64,000 nt of DNA from an uncultured Ruminococcus sp. (GCA_934435205.1 CAKSAK010000003.1:248001-312000); one strand, 5' to 3'. Shown: positions 52,707 through 62,671, numbered from the stretch's first letter. Notes: generated by a model not told the origin, from the letters alone. A program made the numbers and translations.

Positions 52707-54965
52707 GTGATAATCAAGATCAAAAAGCGTGACGGACGTACTGTAACTTTCAATATTGAGAAAATAGCTGGTGCTATATACAAGGCGGCTCAGTCTGTGG
52801 GCAAGGATAACTATGAGGAAGCTTTGGAGCTTTCGGGCAAAGTTGTTGATAAGCTTATGGAAAAACACCTTGATATGCCTACTGTTGAAGAGATTCAGGA
52901 TTGCGTTGAGCGTGTTCTTATCGAGGAGGGCATGGCTGATACTGCAAAAAGTTATATACTCTACCGCTCAAACAGGACTCGTGCAAGAGAAATGAATACC
53001 CGTCTTATGAAAGTTTATGAGGATCTTACTTTCCAATCAGCGAAAGATAACGATTTGAAGCGTGAGAATGCTAATATAGACGGTGATACCGCAATGGGTA
53101 CAATGCTTAAATACGGCTCTGTGGGCGCAAAGGAGTTCAATGAGATGTATGTTCTTGCTCCTGAGCATTCAAAGGCTCATCAGGAGGGCGATATCCACAT
53201 TCATGACCTTGATTTTTACACACTGACTACTACTTGCACTCAGATAGACCTTACAAAGCTTTTTGATAAGGGCTTTTCTACAGGTCATGGTTTTTTGCGT
53301 ACACCAAATGATATACAAAGCTATGCAGCGCTTGCTTGCATTGCGATACAATCCAATCAGAACGACCAGCACGGTGGTCAATCTCTTCCAAAGTTCGATT
53401 ATGATATGGCTGAGGGAGTAAGAAAGACATTCAGACACCGTTATCGTGACAATATCGGCAGGGGTCTTGCTCTCCTTGGTGAAGTTTCTGATGCTCAGAG
53501 CATTGCGAAGAAAATAACTGAAATGCTTGACGAGCAGGGTTTAAAGGTTACTCTCGCCAATGATAACGGCTATCAAGAGGCTGAAGCACAGTTTCTTGTG
53601 AATTTTGTTGACGCACCTATAGTGAAGAAGATACAGAGTTTTGCATATAAAAACTCTTTGAAAGAAACTGACAGAGCCACATATCAGGCAATGGAAGCGC
53701 TTATCCATAATCTGAATACCATGAACTCCCGTGCAGGCGCTCAAACGCCTTTTAGCTCTATAAATTATGGTACTGATACTTCTATCGAGGGCAGACTTGT
53801 TATAAAAAACATTCTTCTTGCAGAGGAAGCAGGACTTGGTAATGGTGAAACGCCTATTTTTCCTATTCACATTTTCAAGATAAAAGAGGGCGTGAACTTT
53901 GATCCTGATGATCCAAACTATGATCTTTTCAAGCTTGCCTGCCGTGTATCAGCGAAGCGCCTTTTCCCGAATTTCTCATTTATCGACGCTCCTTTCAATC
54001 TACAGTATTACAAAGAGGGCAATCCTGACACTGAGATAGCTTACATGGGTTGCCGCACAAGAGTTATCGGCAACGCATATGACCCTACTCGTGAGATAGT
54101 GACAGGAAGAGGAAATCTCTCTTTTACTACCATTAATCTCCCTAGACTTGGCATAAAAGCACAGCGCAATATCGGTGCTTTCTTTGATAGCCTTGACGAG
54201 CTTATGGATCTTTGTATCGATCAGCTTATGCACAGATTTAAGATACAGTGTTCAAAGCGTGTGAGAAACTATCCGTTCCTCATGGGTCAGGGCATATGGC
54301 TCGATTCAGAGAAGCTTACGGCTGACGATACACTTGAAGAAGTGCTAAAACATGGCACACTTTCAGTGGGCTTTATCGGTCTTGCTGAGTGTCTTAAAGT
54401 GCTTACCGGCAAGCACCATGGTGAAAGTGAAGAAGCAAGAGAGCTTGGCTTGGAGATAATCTCTCGTATGAGAGCAAGAATGGACGAGGAAACAAAGCGT
54501 ACTGGTCTTAACTTCTCGTTGCTTGCAACGCCTGCTGAGGGACTTTCTGGCAGATTTGTAAAAATGGATAGAGAACGTTATGGCGAGATAGCAGGAGTTA
54601 CGGACAGAGAATATTACACTAATTCTTTCCATGTACCTGTTTACTATCCGATAACAGCCTTTGAGAAGCTTAAAATAGAAGCTCCTTACCATGCTCTTAC
54701 AAATGCAGGCCATATAAGCTATATCGAGCTTGACGGTGATCCGCTGAACAATCTTTCTGCTTTCGAGAAAGTCGTAAGATATATGAAAGAAGTTGGCATA
54801 GGATACGGCTCAATAAACCACCCAGTTGACCGTGATCCTGTTTGTGGATATACTGGCATTATAGGCGACAAATGCCCTAAATGTGGACGTTCTGAGGCTG
54901 AACACAGCAAGGTGATACATGAGAGGATACCTCGTACAAAAGCCTGCTGTGAAGGTGATAATTAG
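52707..54965 (+). CDS. nrdD: Anaerobic ribonucleoside-triphosphate reductase
   Basis: Oxygen-sensitive glycyl-radical enzyme making dNTPs. The 752 aa protein has an N-terminal ATP-cone (1-95; IKKRDGRTVTFNIEKI), the ten-stranded barrel with catalytic cysteines (TTTCTQIDL region and AYMGCRTRV), and a C-terminal glycyl-radical loop PVCGYTG with a zinc site CPKCGR near residue 725. Start is GTG 52707 with GGAGG upstream. nrdG follows after 2 nt. Confidence 0.96.
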   Translation: MIIKIKKRDGRTVTFNIEKIAGAIYKAAQSVGKDNYEEALELSGKVVDKLMEKHLDMPTVEEIQDCVERVLIEEGMADTAKSYILYRSNRTRAREMNTRLMKVYEDLTFQSAKDNDLKRENANIDGDTAMGTMLKYGSVGAKEFNEMYVLAPEHSKAHQEGDIHIHDLDFYTLTTTCTQIDLTKLFDKGFSTGHGFLRTPNDIQSYAALACIAIQSNQNDQHGGQSLPKFDYDMAEGVRKTFRHRYRDNIGRGLALLGEVSDAQSIAKKITEMLDEQGLKVTLANDNGYQEAEAQFLVNFVDAPIVKKIQSFAYKNSLKETDRATYQAMEALIHNLNTMNSRAGAQTPFSSINYGTDTSIEGRLVIKNILLAEEAGLGNGETPIFPIHIFKIKEGVNFDPDDPNYDLFKLACRVSAKRLFPNFSFIDAPFNLQYYKEGNPDTEIAYMGCRTRVIGNAYDPTREIVTGRGNLSFTTINLPRLGIKAQRNIGAFFDSLDELMDLCIDQLMHRFKIQCSKRVRNYPFLMGQGIWLDSEKLTADDTLEEVLKHGTLSVGFIGLAECLKVLTGKHHGESEEARELGLEIISRMRARMDEETKRTGLNFSLLATPAEGLSGRFVKMDRERYGEIAGVTDREYYTNSFHVPVYYPITAFEKLKIEAPYHALTNAGHISYIELDGDPLNNLSAFEKVVRYMKEVGIGYGSINHPVDRDPVCGYTGIIGDKCPKCGRSEAEHSKVIHERIPRTKACCEGDN

Positions 54966-54967
54966 CC

Positions 54968-55483
54968 ATGGAGCTTAGGATAGCAGGTACTGTTGGTGAA
55001 TCTATCGTAGATGGACCGGGTTTTAGGTACACTATTTTTACGCAGGGCTGTCCACACGGCTGTGAGGGTTGTCACAATCCGCAGACACATGATTTTAACG
55101 GTGGTACTGTGGTCGATACAGATATGCTTTACAACGAGATAATAAAAGACCCACTACTTGACGGCGTGACGTTCAGCGGCGGTGAGCCTTTCTGTCAGTG
55201 CAAACCATTAGCAGAGCTTGCGGAAAGGTTAAAAGCGTTCAATGGTTTTTCACTGAATGTGATATCGTTCACGGGCTATACTTATGAATATCTCATTGCA
55301 AACGCTAACGCTGAAAACGGCTATATGGAGCTTCTTGGTCAGCTTGATTATCTTGTTGACGGACCATTCATTCTGTCGCAGCGAAGCCTTGAGCTGAAAT
55401 TTATGGGCAGTCGAAATCAACGCTTCATCGATGTGCAGAAGTCCTTGAAAGAGGGCAGTGCTGTGGTTATAGAGCCTTATTGA
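54968..55483 (+). CDS. nrdG: Anaerobic ribonucleotide reductase activating protein (radical SAM)
   Basis: Generates the glycyl radical on NrdD using S-adenosylmethionine. 171 aa with the CxxxCxxC cluster motif in CPHGCEGCHNP (about 29-36) and FSGGEPF. It starts 2 nt after nrdD. Cytosolic. Confidence 0.96.
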   Translation: MELRIAGTVGESIVDGPGFRYTIFTQGCPHGCEGCHNPQTHDFNGGTVVDTDMLYNEIIKDPLLDGVTFSGGEPFCQCKPLAELAERLKAFNGFSLNVISFTGYTYEYLIANANAENGYMELLGQLDYLVDGPFILSQRSLELKFMGSRNQRFIDVQKSLKEGSAVVIEPY

Positions 55484-55502
55484 TTTTTACTATTTGGAAG
55501 AT

Positions 55503-55545
55503 AAAAACGCTGAGTGAAATTGATTTTCACTCAGCGTTTTTTTGA
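55503..55545. terminator. Terminator of nrdDG
   Basis: AAACGCTGAGTGAAA, 4-nt loop, TTTCACTCAGCGTTT plus T7. It can also serve the convergent flotillin gene. Confidence 0.92.
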
Positions 55546-55553
55546 TGCGACAA

Positions 55554-57017
55554 TTATTTATTTGTTGGCTCTATTACCTCAACATCATTCGGGTCAAGAG
55601 TTTCTGTATTATCAGCCTCGGCGGCTCTCTTTACCGCTTCTTCCTGTGATTTTTTCAAAGCTTCCTGGATATCCTCACCGAGAAAATCAGGGAGTGACAT
55701 TCCTGCCTGCTTGAACAGATCGTTTAGCGGAGGAACTGACTGCATAAGTCCGCTTAGAAAGTTTGCTGTTGAGCCTTTTCCGTCAGCGCCTGCACCTGTG
55801 TCCCATACTGTTATCTTGTCTATCTTAATGTTCTTGATAGCTTCTACCTGAATAGAGATAAGTTCTTCAAGCTTGTCTGCAACTATGAGTTTAACGGCTG
55901 CATTAGCGTCTCCACCTGCTGCTTCAACAAGCTTTCTCATACCTTCTGCTTGCTTTGTGAGTATTTCCTGATTACCCTTTGCTTCAGCTTCCATTTTTGC
56001 AAAGATAGCATCGGCCTCACCATTCGCTTTACGTCTTACTACCTCAGCCTGTGCTTCAGCTTCGATCTCGGCCTGCTGCTTTGAGATCTGAGCCTTTACG
56101 ATAACATCGGCGGTCTGTGTAGCCTTTTCAAGCTCGGCTCTCGTCTGCTCGGCAGATTGCTGAGCTATGTAAGCTTCCTGCTTTGCCTTTGCTGCCTGAA
56201 CAGCTTCGGCGGCTGTAGCCTGTCTGAGAGCTTCCGCTTCACGCTCACGTCTAAGGGCTTCTGACTGTGCAACCTCTATCTTTGCTTGGTTCTCACCGTC
56301 GATAGCGGAAGCGTTTGCAGCAGCAACTTGGATACGCTGGTCTTTCTGAGCGTTTGCCTGACCGATCTCACCGTCTCTGTGTTTTTCGGCAACTGACTTC
56401 TTAGCGTCATTGATAGCCTTAGCAGCCGCCTCTTTACCAAGAGCCTCAAGGTAGCCTGACTCGTCTGTGATATCAGTTACGTTTACGTTGATGAGCTTAA
56501 GACCTATCTTTTTAAGCTCTATCTCAACGTTGTTTGATACCGCAAGCAGGAATTTGTCTCTGTCAGAGTTTATTTCCTCGATATCCATTGTTGCGATAAT
56601 AAGTCTCAACTGACCGAATATGATATCCTTTGCAAGCTCCTGAATTTCCATGAGCTTCAAGCCGAGAAGTCGTTCAGCAGCGTTTTGCATAACGCCTGGT
56701 TCTGTCGAGATACCAACAGTAAATCTTGACGGTACATCAATTCTGATGTTCTGCTTTGAAAGAGCGTTTTTCAGATCCACATTTATGGATATAGGAGTAA
56801 GATCCATATACTCATAAGATTGGATTATCGGCACGATAAATGCCGCACCGCCGTGGATACATCTTGCGCTTCTTGCTTGACCGTTCTTGTCTGTTCCTAC
56901 TTTACCATAGATAACAAGCACCTTATCAGACGGACATTTTCTGTAGCGTGACAGTATCGCCATAATTGCCGCAAAAAGCACAACGACTATCACGCAGATG
57001 ATGATTACTGGTTCCAT
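55554..57017 (-). CDS. Flotillin family SPFH protein
   Basis: Membrane microdomain scaffold of 487 aa: N-terminal membrane helix (about 3-22), SPFH domain (about 25-190), long Ala/Glu/Gln coiled-coil flotillin repeats (about 190-390) and a C-terminal domain ending in acidic residues. GGAGG lies 8 nt before ATG 57017; a start five codons earlier overlaps it. The NfeD-type gene directly upstream on the same strand is its partner. Confidence 0.92.
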   Translation of the reverse strand: MEPVIIICVIVVVLFAAIMAILSRYRKCPSDKVLVIYGKVGTDKNGQARSARCIHGGAAFIVPIIQSYEYMDLTPISINVDLKNALSKQNIRIDVPSRFTVGISTEPGVMQNAAERLLGLKLMEIQELAKDIIFGQLRLIIATMDIEEINSDRDKFLLAVSNNVEIELKKIGLKLINVNVTDITDESGYLEALGKEAAAKAINDAKKSVAEKHRDGEIGQANAQKDQRIQVAAANASAIDGENQAKIEVAQSEALRREREAEALRQATAAEAVQAAKAKQEAYIAQQSAEQTRAELEKATQTADVIVKAQISKQQAEIEAEAQAEVVRRKANGEADAIFAKMEAEAKGNQEILTKQAEGMRKLVEAAGGDANAAVKLIVADKLEELISIQVEAIKNIKIDKITVWDTGAGADGKGSTANFLSGLMQSVPPLNDLFKQAGMSLPDFLGEDIQEALKKSQEEAVKRAAEADNTETLDPNDVEVIEPTNK

Positions 57018-57101
57018 ATTTTTTCCTCCCACATAAATACTATTATAATAACCCCAAGAAGGGGCATTTCACAGAATTGTTATGTTTAACACCACTTTGT
57101 A

Positions 57102-57785
57102 TCAATTCTTTTCCTTTTCTATTACGACAGTGTCTCCCTGCAGATCGATAACACGCACCTGAGTTCCTGTCTTTATAAGCTCATCACCATTGTTTATTGC
57201 GGTGACTTCTCTGAGTTGTCCGTTTATCATAACATTCACTTTGCCAAGCCCATGGTCTTTAGGCGGGCAGGGGATATAAACAGTAGCAGTTTCTCCTATA
57301 GCATTTTTATAATCAGCCGTACCGTTTTCAGCAAGTCTTGCAGAAAGTTGAACTATCTTTGCTACAAGAAGCATGGTCGCCAGACCTAGAACAAAGCCGA
57401 TAACCGTAGAGAGTGCTGGATAAACACCTGAGTTTACAAGAACGATAGATGACCAGCTAAACACAGTGAAAAAAGCAACTATGGTCTGAAGCGTGAACAT
57501 TCTCATAGAAGCAAAATCCGCAGGGTTTCCGCCGTCTACGTTGTGGTCACAGCCGATATCATGTGTACAGTGACCGATATCCACATCTGCGTGACCGCTT
57601 ATGTCGGTATCAATATCAACATCAAGATCAAGACCTGACGTGTCGCTGAAATCGTGACCGCTTCCACCGTCATGAAATCCGAACATAGAAAGCAAAGTCT
57701 GCACAAGCAGTATAAGCGTTGACGGGAATGCTATACAATACAGCACTTTAAGTAAAAGCGACAAACCGTCCCACCATTCATTCAT
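57102..57785 (-). CDS. NfeD-type membrane protein with His/Asp-rich loop
   Basis: A 227 aa protein: transmembrane helix (about 10-30), a loop of about 50 residues very rich in His, Asp and Gly (HDGGSGHDF, DLDVDIDTDISGHADVDI, GHCTHDIGCDHNVDGG), two further helices (about 95-150) and a C-terminal OB-fold (about 165-225). ATG 57785 has GGAGG upstream; a longer frame is rejected. Pairs with the flotillin gene 84 nt downstream. The loop could bind metal ions. Confidence 0.85.
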   Translation of the reverse strand: MNEWWDGLSLLLKVLYCIAFPSTLILLVQTLLSMFGFHDGGSGHDFSDTSGLDLDVDIDTDISGHADVDIGHCTHDIGCDHNVDGGNPADFASMRMFTLQTIVAFFTVFSWSSIVLVNSGVYPALSTVIGFVLGLATMLLVAKIVQLSARLAENGTADYKNAIGETATVYIPCPPKDHGLGKVNVMINGQLREVTAINNGDELIKTGTQVRVIDLQGDTVVIEKEKN

Positions 57786-58002
57786 ATAGTTTACACCTCC
57801 GATGTAAATATTATTTACGCTTATTATATACTCATTTATCTTATTTGTCAATAGATTTTCGACAATAAATTAAAATTATTTTCAGATATGGTTTAGCACA
57901 AAAATAATATTGTAAATTTTTCGTTAAACACTTGAAATCTGTTTTACTATCTGCTATCATATAAGTAAATGAAATTTACAGTAAATAAAGTGAGGCGATA
58001 TA

Positions 58003-58539
58003 ATGGAGAAAAATACTCTCGGCAAGAGGATAAAAGAGGCAAGGCTTGCAAAGAAAATGACTCAAAGCGAGGTAGTGGGCAATTTTATAACCCGCAATAT
58101 GCTTAGTCAGATAGAGAGCGGCTCAGCAACGCCGTCGGTAAAGACCCTTGAATATCTCTGCAAGGTGTTGGAGATAGAGCCTAATACCCTTTTGCCTGAT
58201 GAAAACGACTCCAAAAACGCTCCTGATGCAGAGGGCTATATCAGTATACGGACAGAATTTATAAACAAGAATTATAAGGCTGTCATAGAATATAATTCTG
58301 AGGTCGAATTTTCAGATGAGATATGTGCGCTTAAGGCGAAAGCTTGCCTTATGGTGGCTAGGGAGTATTCAGACTCTGACAGTGCCGCAGAGCTTCAAAA
58401 GGCGGTAGACCTTGCCAAGCAGGCATCAGAGTTTTCACAGCGTGGAATCTTCGCAGACGAAAGCGTTAAAAGCAAGGCCGACGAACTTTTGAAAGCTAAC
58501 GCCAAACGGCTCAGCGATTATTACAGAAGTCTTTTGTAG
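58003..58539 (+). CDS. XRE-family regulator with TPR-like C-terminus
   Basis: A 178 aa regulator: helix-turn-helix (about 6-62; LGKRIKEARLAKKMTQSEV, MLSQIESGSATPSVKTLEYL) and a C-terminal alpha-helical repeat region (about 75-175). GAGGCGATATA lies upstream. The next membrane-protein gene is 9 nt away, so the two form an operon. Divergent from the NfeD/flotillin pair, which it may control. Confidence 0.85.
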   Translation: MEKNTLGKRIKEARLAKKMTQSEVVGNFITRNMLSQIESGSATPSVKTLEYLCKVLEIEPNTLLPDENDSKNAPDAEGYISIRTEFINKNYKAVIEYNSEVEFSDEICALKAKACLMVAREYSDSDSAAELQKAVDLAKQASEFSQRGIFADESVKSKADELLKANAKRLSDYYRSLL

Positions 58540-58548
58540 GGTACAGTC

Positions 58549-58998
58549 ATGGAATTTGTTATCATAGCCGCAGTTGTTCTTGTGCTTGCCTTGTGTCTTG
58601 GCGCAGACATTGCCATAGTGCCTATAATGCTCATGGTTTTTCTTATCGTGCTGTTACTGGTTATTTTCGGCTTCTTTATATATTCGGCCGTAAGACTTGC
58701 AGGAACGAAAAGCATGAAAGGGAAGTTTGTGCGTATCAGCAGAGCAGAGGGCAAAAAGTTTGATACAGCTTTTTACAAGATAGGTGAAAATGAGTTTCCA
58801 AACGTGTTCCCATGCGAGGTAGTAATGCGCTCAAAGATATACATACCTGATAAGGTCTGCAAGCTCAGATTTGACAGCAGGCATAATGAAGTTTTTGACC
58901 TAAACGCAGTGTGTTGCGTGATTCTTGGACTTATTCTCAGCAGCGTATCAGCAGTGATGATGATACTTTTCTTGCTCACAGTGATAGGCGTAAATTGA
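58549..58998 (+). CDS. Membrane protein of unknown function
   Basis: 149 aa: two N-terminal transmembrane helices (about 3-20 and 22-48), a soluble part of about 65 residues, and a C-terminal helix (about 120-146). Co-transcribed with the XRE regulator. Not recognised. After it, 59016-59101 holds about 28 codons of a hydrophobic reading frame without a start, perhaps a gene remnant. Confidence 0.65.
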   Translation: MEFVIIAAVVLVLALCLGADIAIVPIMLMVFLIVLLLVIFGFFIYSAVRLAGTKSMKGKFVRISRAEGKKFDTAFYKIGENEFPNVFPCEVVMRSKIYIPDKVCKLRFDSRHNEVFDLNAVCCVILGLILSSVSAVMMILFLLTVIGVN

Positions 58999-59114
58999 AT
59001 GGTTTTAGATTTAAATTGTTTGGATTCTACTTATATTAGGAATTTTATTAGTGGGTTCTATCATTTATATATTCTCTAAGAAAAAGTATTGGTTATGGTG
59101 AAAGGTTGAGTATA

Positions 59115-59711
59115 ATGAATAAAAAACCTATTATTTCAATATTGATTTGGATAGTTGCTGGAATTTTTGTGGGTTCTTTTATAGGTGCTTTAGGATACTA
59201 CAGAATTCTACCTAAATCTGTTTATGATACTCTCTCAAGTATCACCGTAAAAGTGTGTATAGGACTAATAGTTTTAATTGTAGATTTGTTATGTGCTTGT
59301 GGAATAATACGTCCTATGATAAGCAAATACATTGATGAACATGGTACTTCTACTACTGGTGTTATCGAAAATGTGGTAACTCTAACACGACCTGATCAAT
59401 TACGACTTGACGAGTGGATAAAACTATCACGCTATTCAATTACCGTTTCCTACGAAGTAAATCAAAAAAAATATACCAAAGAATTTCCACCAACCATTTT
59501 AACGAGCAAACGTGAACTGTATCCCCACAGTATTGAAAAAGGTGATAGTATTGATTTGAAATACTTAAAAAAGAATCCAAATTTATCAATAGTTGATATT
59601 GAAGTGTTAAAAAAAGAAACTACATCAGAATCAGAGAATGCACGAATCCATTTAATAATGATTCCTTTGATAATTACTGTAATGTTTATTATTGGAGTAA
59701 TAATGATTTAA
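59115..59711 (+). CDS. DUF3592-like membrane protein
   Basis: 198 aa: two N-terminal helices (about 8-30 and 43-68), an external beta domain (about 80-165; YSITVSYEVNQKKYTKEF, GDSIDLKYLKKNP) and a C-terminal helix (about 178-197). Same architecture as 10923-11477 but much more AT-rich, suggesting separate acquisition. GAAAGG upstream. Confidence 0.65.
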   Translation: MNKKPIISILIWIVAGIFVGSFIGALGYYRILPKSVYDTLSSITVKVCIGLIVLIVDLLCACGIIRPMISKYIDEHGTSTTGVIENVVTLTRPDQLRLDEWIKLSRYSITVSYEVNQKKYTKEFPPTILTSKRELYPHSIEKGDSIDLKYLKKNPNLSIVDIEVLKKETTSESENARIHLIMIPLIITVMFIIGVIMI

Positions 59712-60117
59712 ACTGTCATTTTCGCAAAACAATTATTCAGCACATAAAACATTAAGTTCGTTTTCGAGGTTTCATAAACTATAGCCTACTGGCACACACG
59801 TTTTCCGTTCCGCTGAGGTTCAAATCAGCATTATGGCGCGCGCCGCAATGACAGCATACCCTTTTGGAACTGAACAACTCATAAAGACCTGAGATTTGCT
59901 CACACAAGCATTTCTCAGGTCTTTTCTTTTCAGGCGGTTAGTTGGCTCGGACGGTTCTGAGGGGCATTTCCGTTCGTTTTAGAGTGCTTTCGTACCCGTC
60001 AAATCCTCCGCATCTACCCCACCGATGTCTGAAGAAGTATAATAAACTTCAAGCAACTCCATAGAGTAAATTATACGAACTCAAAAAGTCTATGGAGCTG
60101 CTTAGACTAAATTAGAT
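59712..60117. other. Intergenic mosaic with terminator and hairpin
   Basis: 59884-59925 is a terminator (AAGACCTGAGA, loop, TCTCAGGTCTTTT). A GC-rich patch at about 59835-59850 stands out against the AT-rich surroundings. 60058-60097 can pair CTCCATAGA with TCTATGGAG. No gene is supportable; probably debris of the adjacent IS66 element. Confidence 0.5.
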
Positions 60118-60617
60118 GTGGAGATAAAAATAATGAAAACAACGATCGCAACAGTAAAAAATGAACTTCGCCTGGCAAAGATAAATCCTTTGCTAGGCGA
60201 GTTTTTTGCGTGGATCGAAACGGTACCAGTCAGCGGTAAAGGAAAACTTTCTGAAGCCGTCAGATATTCGCTCAATGAGAGAAAATATCTTTATACCTTC
60301 CTTGAAAACGGAGATGTTCCCATAGACAACAACAGGGCAGAAAAAGCGATAAGGCCGTTTGCCATCGGCAGAAATTATGTTCTTAAAAACATAACAGAAA
60401 AAACTGGCTGTTCAGTGACACTCCAAGGGGTGCCAAAGCAAGTGCAGCAATCTATAGCATTGTGGAGACAGCAAAGTCAAACGGACTTGATGTTTTCAAA
60501 TACTTTGAATTATTGCTGACAGTTCTTCCGAGCATGGAGTTTCTGACCAATCCGGATACCATTGAGAAACTGCTGTCATGGAATGAGGCTACACAGAAGA
60601 TTTGCAAATTACCGTGA
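60118..60617 (+). pseudogene. IS66-family transposase C-terminal remnant, frameshifted
   Basis: The first frame reads FFAWIETVPVSGKGKLSEAV and VPIDNNRAEKAIRPFAIGR, typical of the IS66 TnpC end. A 26-nt palindromic insertion near 60373-60398 shifts the frame. The original frame then continues KNWLFSDTPRGAKASAAIYS through KLP-stop at 60617. The N-terminal two thirds of the transposase are missing. Confidence 0.78.
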
Positions 60618-60622
60618 AATAT

Positions 60623-60656
60623 ATCCCCGAGTTTTGGACTCGGGGATCTTTGGTTT
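60623..60656 (+). terminator. Terminator after IS66 remnant
   Basis: ATCCCCGAGT, 4-5 nt loop, ACTCGGGGAT, CTTTGGTTTT. Confidence 0.75.
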
Positions 60657-60707
60657 TATGGGAATGGGGGATTATTTGGCGGGTACATCATTATCTGCAT
60701 TATCTCC

Positions 60708-61562
60708 TCATCCAAACACTCCTCCGTCGATCTGTCCGCAGAAATAAAGATCATTCATAGTCGGCTCGCTTATAACAGCGTTTGGAGTGGGCTTTGTCTT
60801 TGATATGGTCTTTGACTTTGTGTCCTCATAATAAATGTTCTCGATAGGCAGCAGACCAATATCCTCTTTTGGAATATCCCACACCATACCCCTTATATGC
60901 TCAAAAAGTGCCTCGGGGTTGTCATTTGCAATAACTGCGCCTTTATTCAAGATGATAAAATCGTCGGTAATAGTGTCGATGTCAGAAACGATATGTGTGG
61001 AAATTATTATAATACTGTCCTTTTTGAGCCGCACCATTATCCGCTTGAACTGCTCACGCTCAAATGGGTCAAGACCTGCGGAAGGCTCGTCAAATATCAG
61101 TATTTCAGGGGAGTTAAGGATAGTCTGCGCAATGGCAAGACGCTGTTTCATTCCGCCCGAAAATGACTTTATCTTGTCATCAATATTTTCAGACAGATTC
61201 ACAAGCCCCAGCACACGTTTTATCTCGTCCTCAATAAGCGGTTCGGGCATTCCTTTTAACAGCGCTGCAAATCTTAGAAATTCGTGGGCGGTGTAGCTTG
61301 GATAAAAGGGCTGATATTGAAACTGAAAGCTCAACTTTTCACGATATTTTTCACCCATTTCAAAAACGTCCTGTCCGTCAAGGGTCACACTGCCGCCAGA
61401 TTTTTTTATCACGCCCGATATACAGTTCATTATGGTGGTCTTGCCTGCGCCATTTGGTCCAAGCAAAGCATTTATGCCTGTGTGAAATTCGCAGGTTATG
61501 CCCTTGAGCGCCTGCTTTTTGCCGTATCTTTTGGATAAGTTTTCTACTCTTAAAACGCTCAT
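60708..61562 (-). CDS. ABC-2 type transporter ATP-binding protein
   Basis: ATPase of an export-type ABC system, 284 aa: Walker A GPNGAGKTT, signature SFSGGMKQR, Walker B ILIFDEPSAGLD and switch His in STHIVSD. The C-terminus lacks the extended accessory domain found in some drug exporters. Last gene of a minus-strand operon with two large permease genes. Confidence 0.92.
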   Translation of the reverse strand: MSVLRVENLSKRYGKKQALKGITCEFHTGINALLGPNGAGKTTIMNCISGVIKKSGGSVTLDGQDVFEMGEKYREKLSFQFQYQPFYPSYTAHEFLRFAALLKGMPEPLIEDEIKRVLGLVNLSENIDDKIKSFSGGMKQRLAIAQTILNSPEILIFDEPSAGLDPFEREQFKRIMVRLKKDSIIIISTHIVSDIDTITDDFIILNKGAVIANDNPEALFEHIRGMVWDIPKEDIGLLPIENIYYEDTKSKTISKTKPTPNAVISEPTMNDLYFCGQIDGGVFG

Positions 61563-61576
61563 ATCATCACCACTCC

Positions 61577-62671
61577 TTATCGGTCAAAGCTTATTTCATA
61601 ATAACCACTGTATCTCCATGCAGATAGTCCGCCCAAAATCGCCGCAAGGTATATGAATACAGATACCGCTTCCGAACAATCAAAAGTTCTCATATAGTCA
61701 AGGTTGTTAAGCTGCCCATTTACGCTCGTGACAGCCGCGAACATATAAGGCGAAAGTGCTCCCACATAATGTGCGGCGGCGGACATGACCGCTATCAGCC
61801 CCGAAGTCAGCATAACATATTTTTTCACAGAGCACACTTGCTTTGCCAAAAGCACGAAAATGCCGTAGGTTATAAAAATCGACATAAGTCTTGTAACATA
61901 TAGCCATATTATTGTACCTCTCACAGTTAGCATTACAGGCGAAAGGTCAAATTCCCATACGCTTTGCAATGGTGCGGTGCTGTATTCGCTCTGCTGTAAA
62001 GTTCCGCTTAAAATAAGGTCGGCAAAAAAGCTCAGCGTGAATATTATAAATATCGCCAATGACAAAACTATCTCACGTGACTTGAAAAACACCGCCGCAG
62101 TTTTCGATATTTTTATCTGCTGATCCATTCGTTTTTCGTAACTGTCCGCAACAAAAACACCCACAAGCAACAGCACAAATATCGGCATAATATCTACCGC
62201 CTGCAATTCAAGAAACTTCAAAAACGGCTCGTCATTTATCACCTGTGGAGTTGGAAATGCAGCGTAAAGTCGGCTGTTTTTAACAAGGTCGGTAGGGATA
62301 TTAGCGTCTGTAAGACCCCTGCCTGTGCGAGCATAGCTTCTGATGCTTTCGACCGTGAAACAACTGCGAAGCTCGGTCTTATACTTGTTCACTGCGGCTG
62401 TGATGTTATCATTATAACCGCTTGCGTAACTTCTCATCTCATATTCCGTTATGTATTCATCACATTGGTCAAGGGTCTTGTCTGCGGAATTTTCTATAAG
62501 TTCGTTGTATATCTCCGCTGTTTCTTTGTTCATATATGCAAGGTTATTGGAAGCGTTAAAGCTCCGATACACAGCAAATTTAACGGAAGCTGAAAAAATT
62601 ATCACTATGACAAAAAGCAGCCAGAATTTCTTTAAAAGCCGTGAAGTCTGATAACTATACATACTTTTCAT
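61577..62671 (-). CDS. ABC-2 type permease, subunit 2
   Basis: 364 aa membrane protein: one N-terminal helix (about 13-32), an external domain of about 110 residues, then six helices (about 158-355). The stop is 14 nt before the ATPase start. Its start codon shares a base with the stop of the preceding permease (TAATG). Substrate unknown. Confidence 0.82.
   Translation of the reverse strand: MKSMYSYQTSRLLKKFWLLFVIVIIFSASVKFAVYRSFNASNNLAYMNKETAEIYNELIENSADKTLDQCDEYITEYEMRSYASGYNDNITAAVNKYKTELRSCFTVESIRSYARTGRGLTDANIPTDLVKNSRLYAAFPTPQVINDEPFLKFLELQAVDIMPIFVLLLVGVFVADSYEKRMDQQIKISKTAAVFFKSREIVLSLAIFIIFTLSFFADLILSGTLQQSEYSTAPLQSVWEFDLSPVMLTVRGTIIWLYVTRLMSIFITYGIFVLLAKQVCSVKKYVMLTSGLIAVMSAAAHYVGALSPYMFAAVTSVNGQLNNLDYMRTFDCSEAVSVFIYLAAILGGLSAWRYSGYYEISFDR

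Noticed and set aside
59835..59850. GC-rich patch GGCGCGCGCC as a cloning scar or rare-cutter site
   Set aside because: It is not an exact rare-cutter recognition sequence and nothing vector-like surrounds it.
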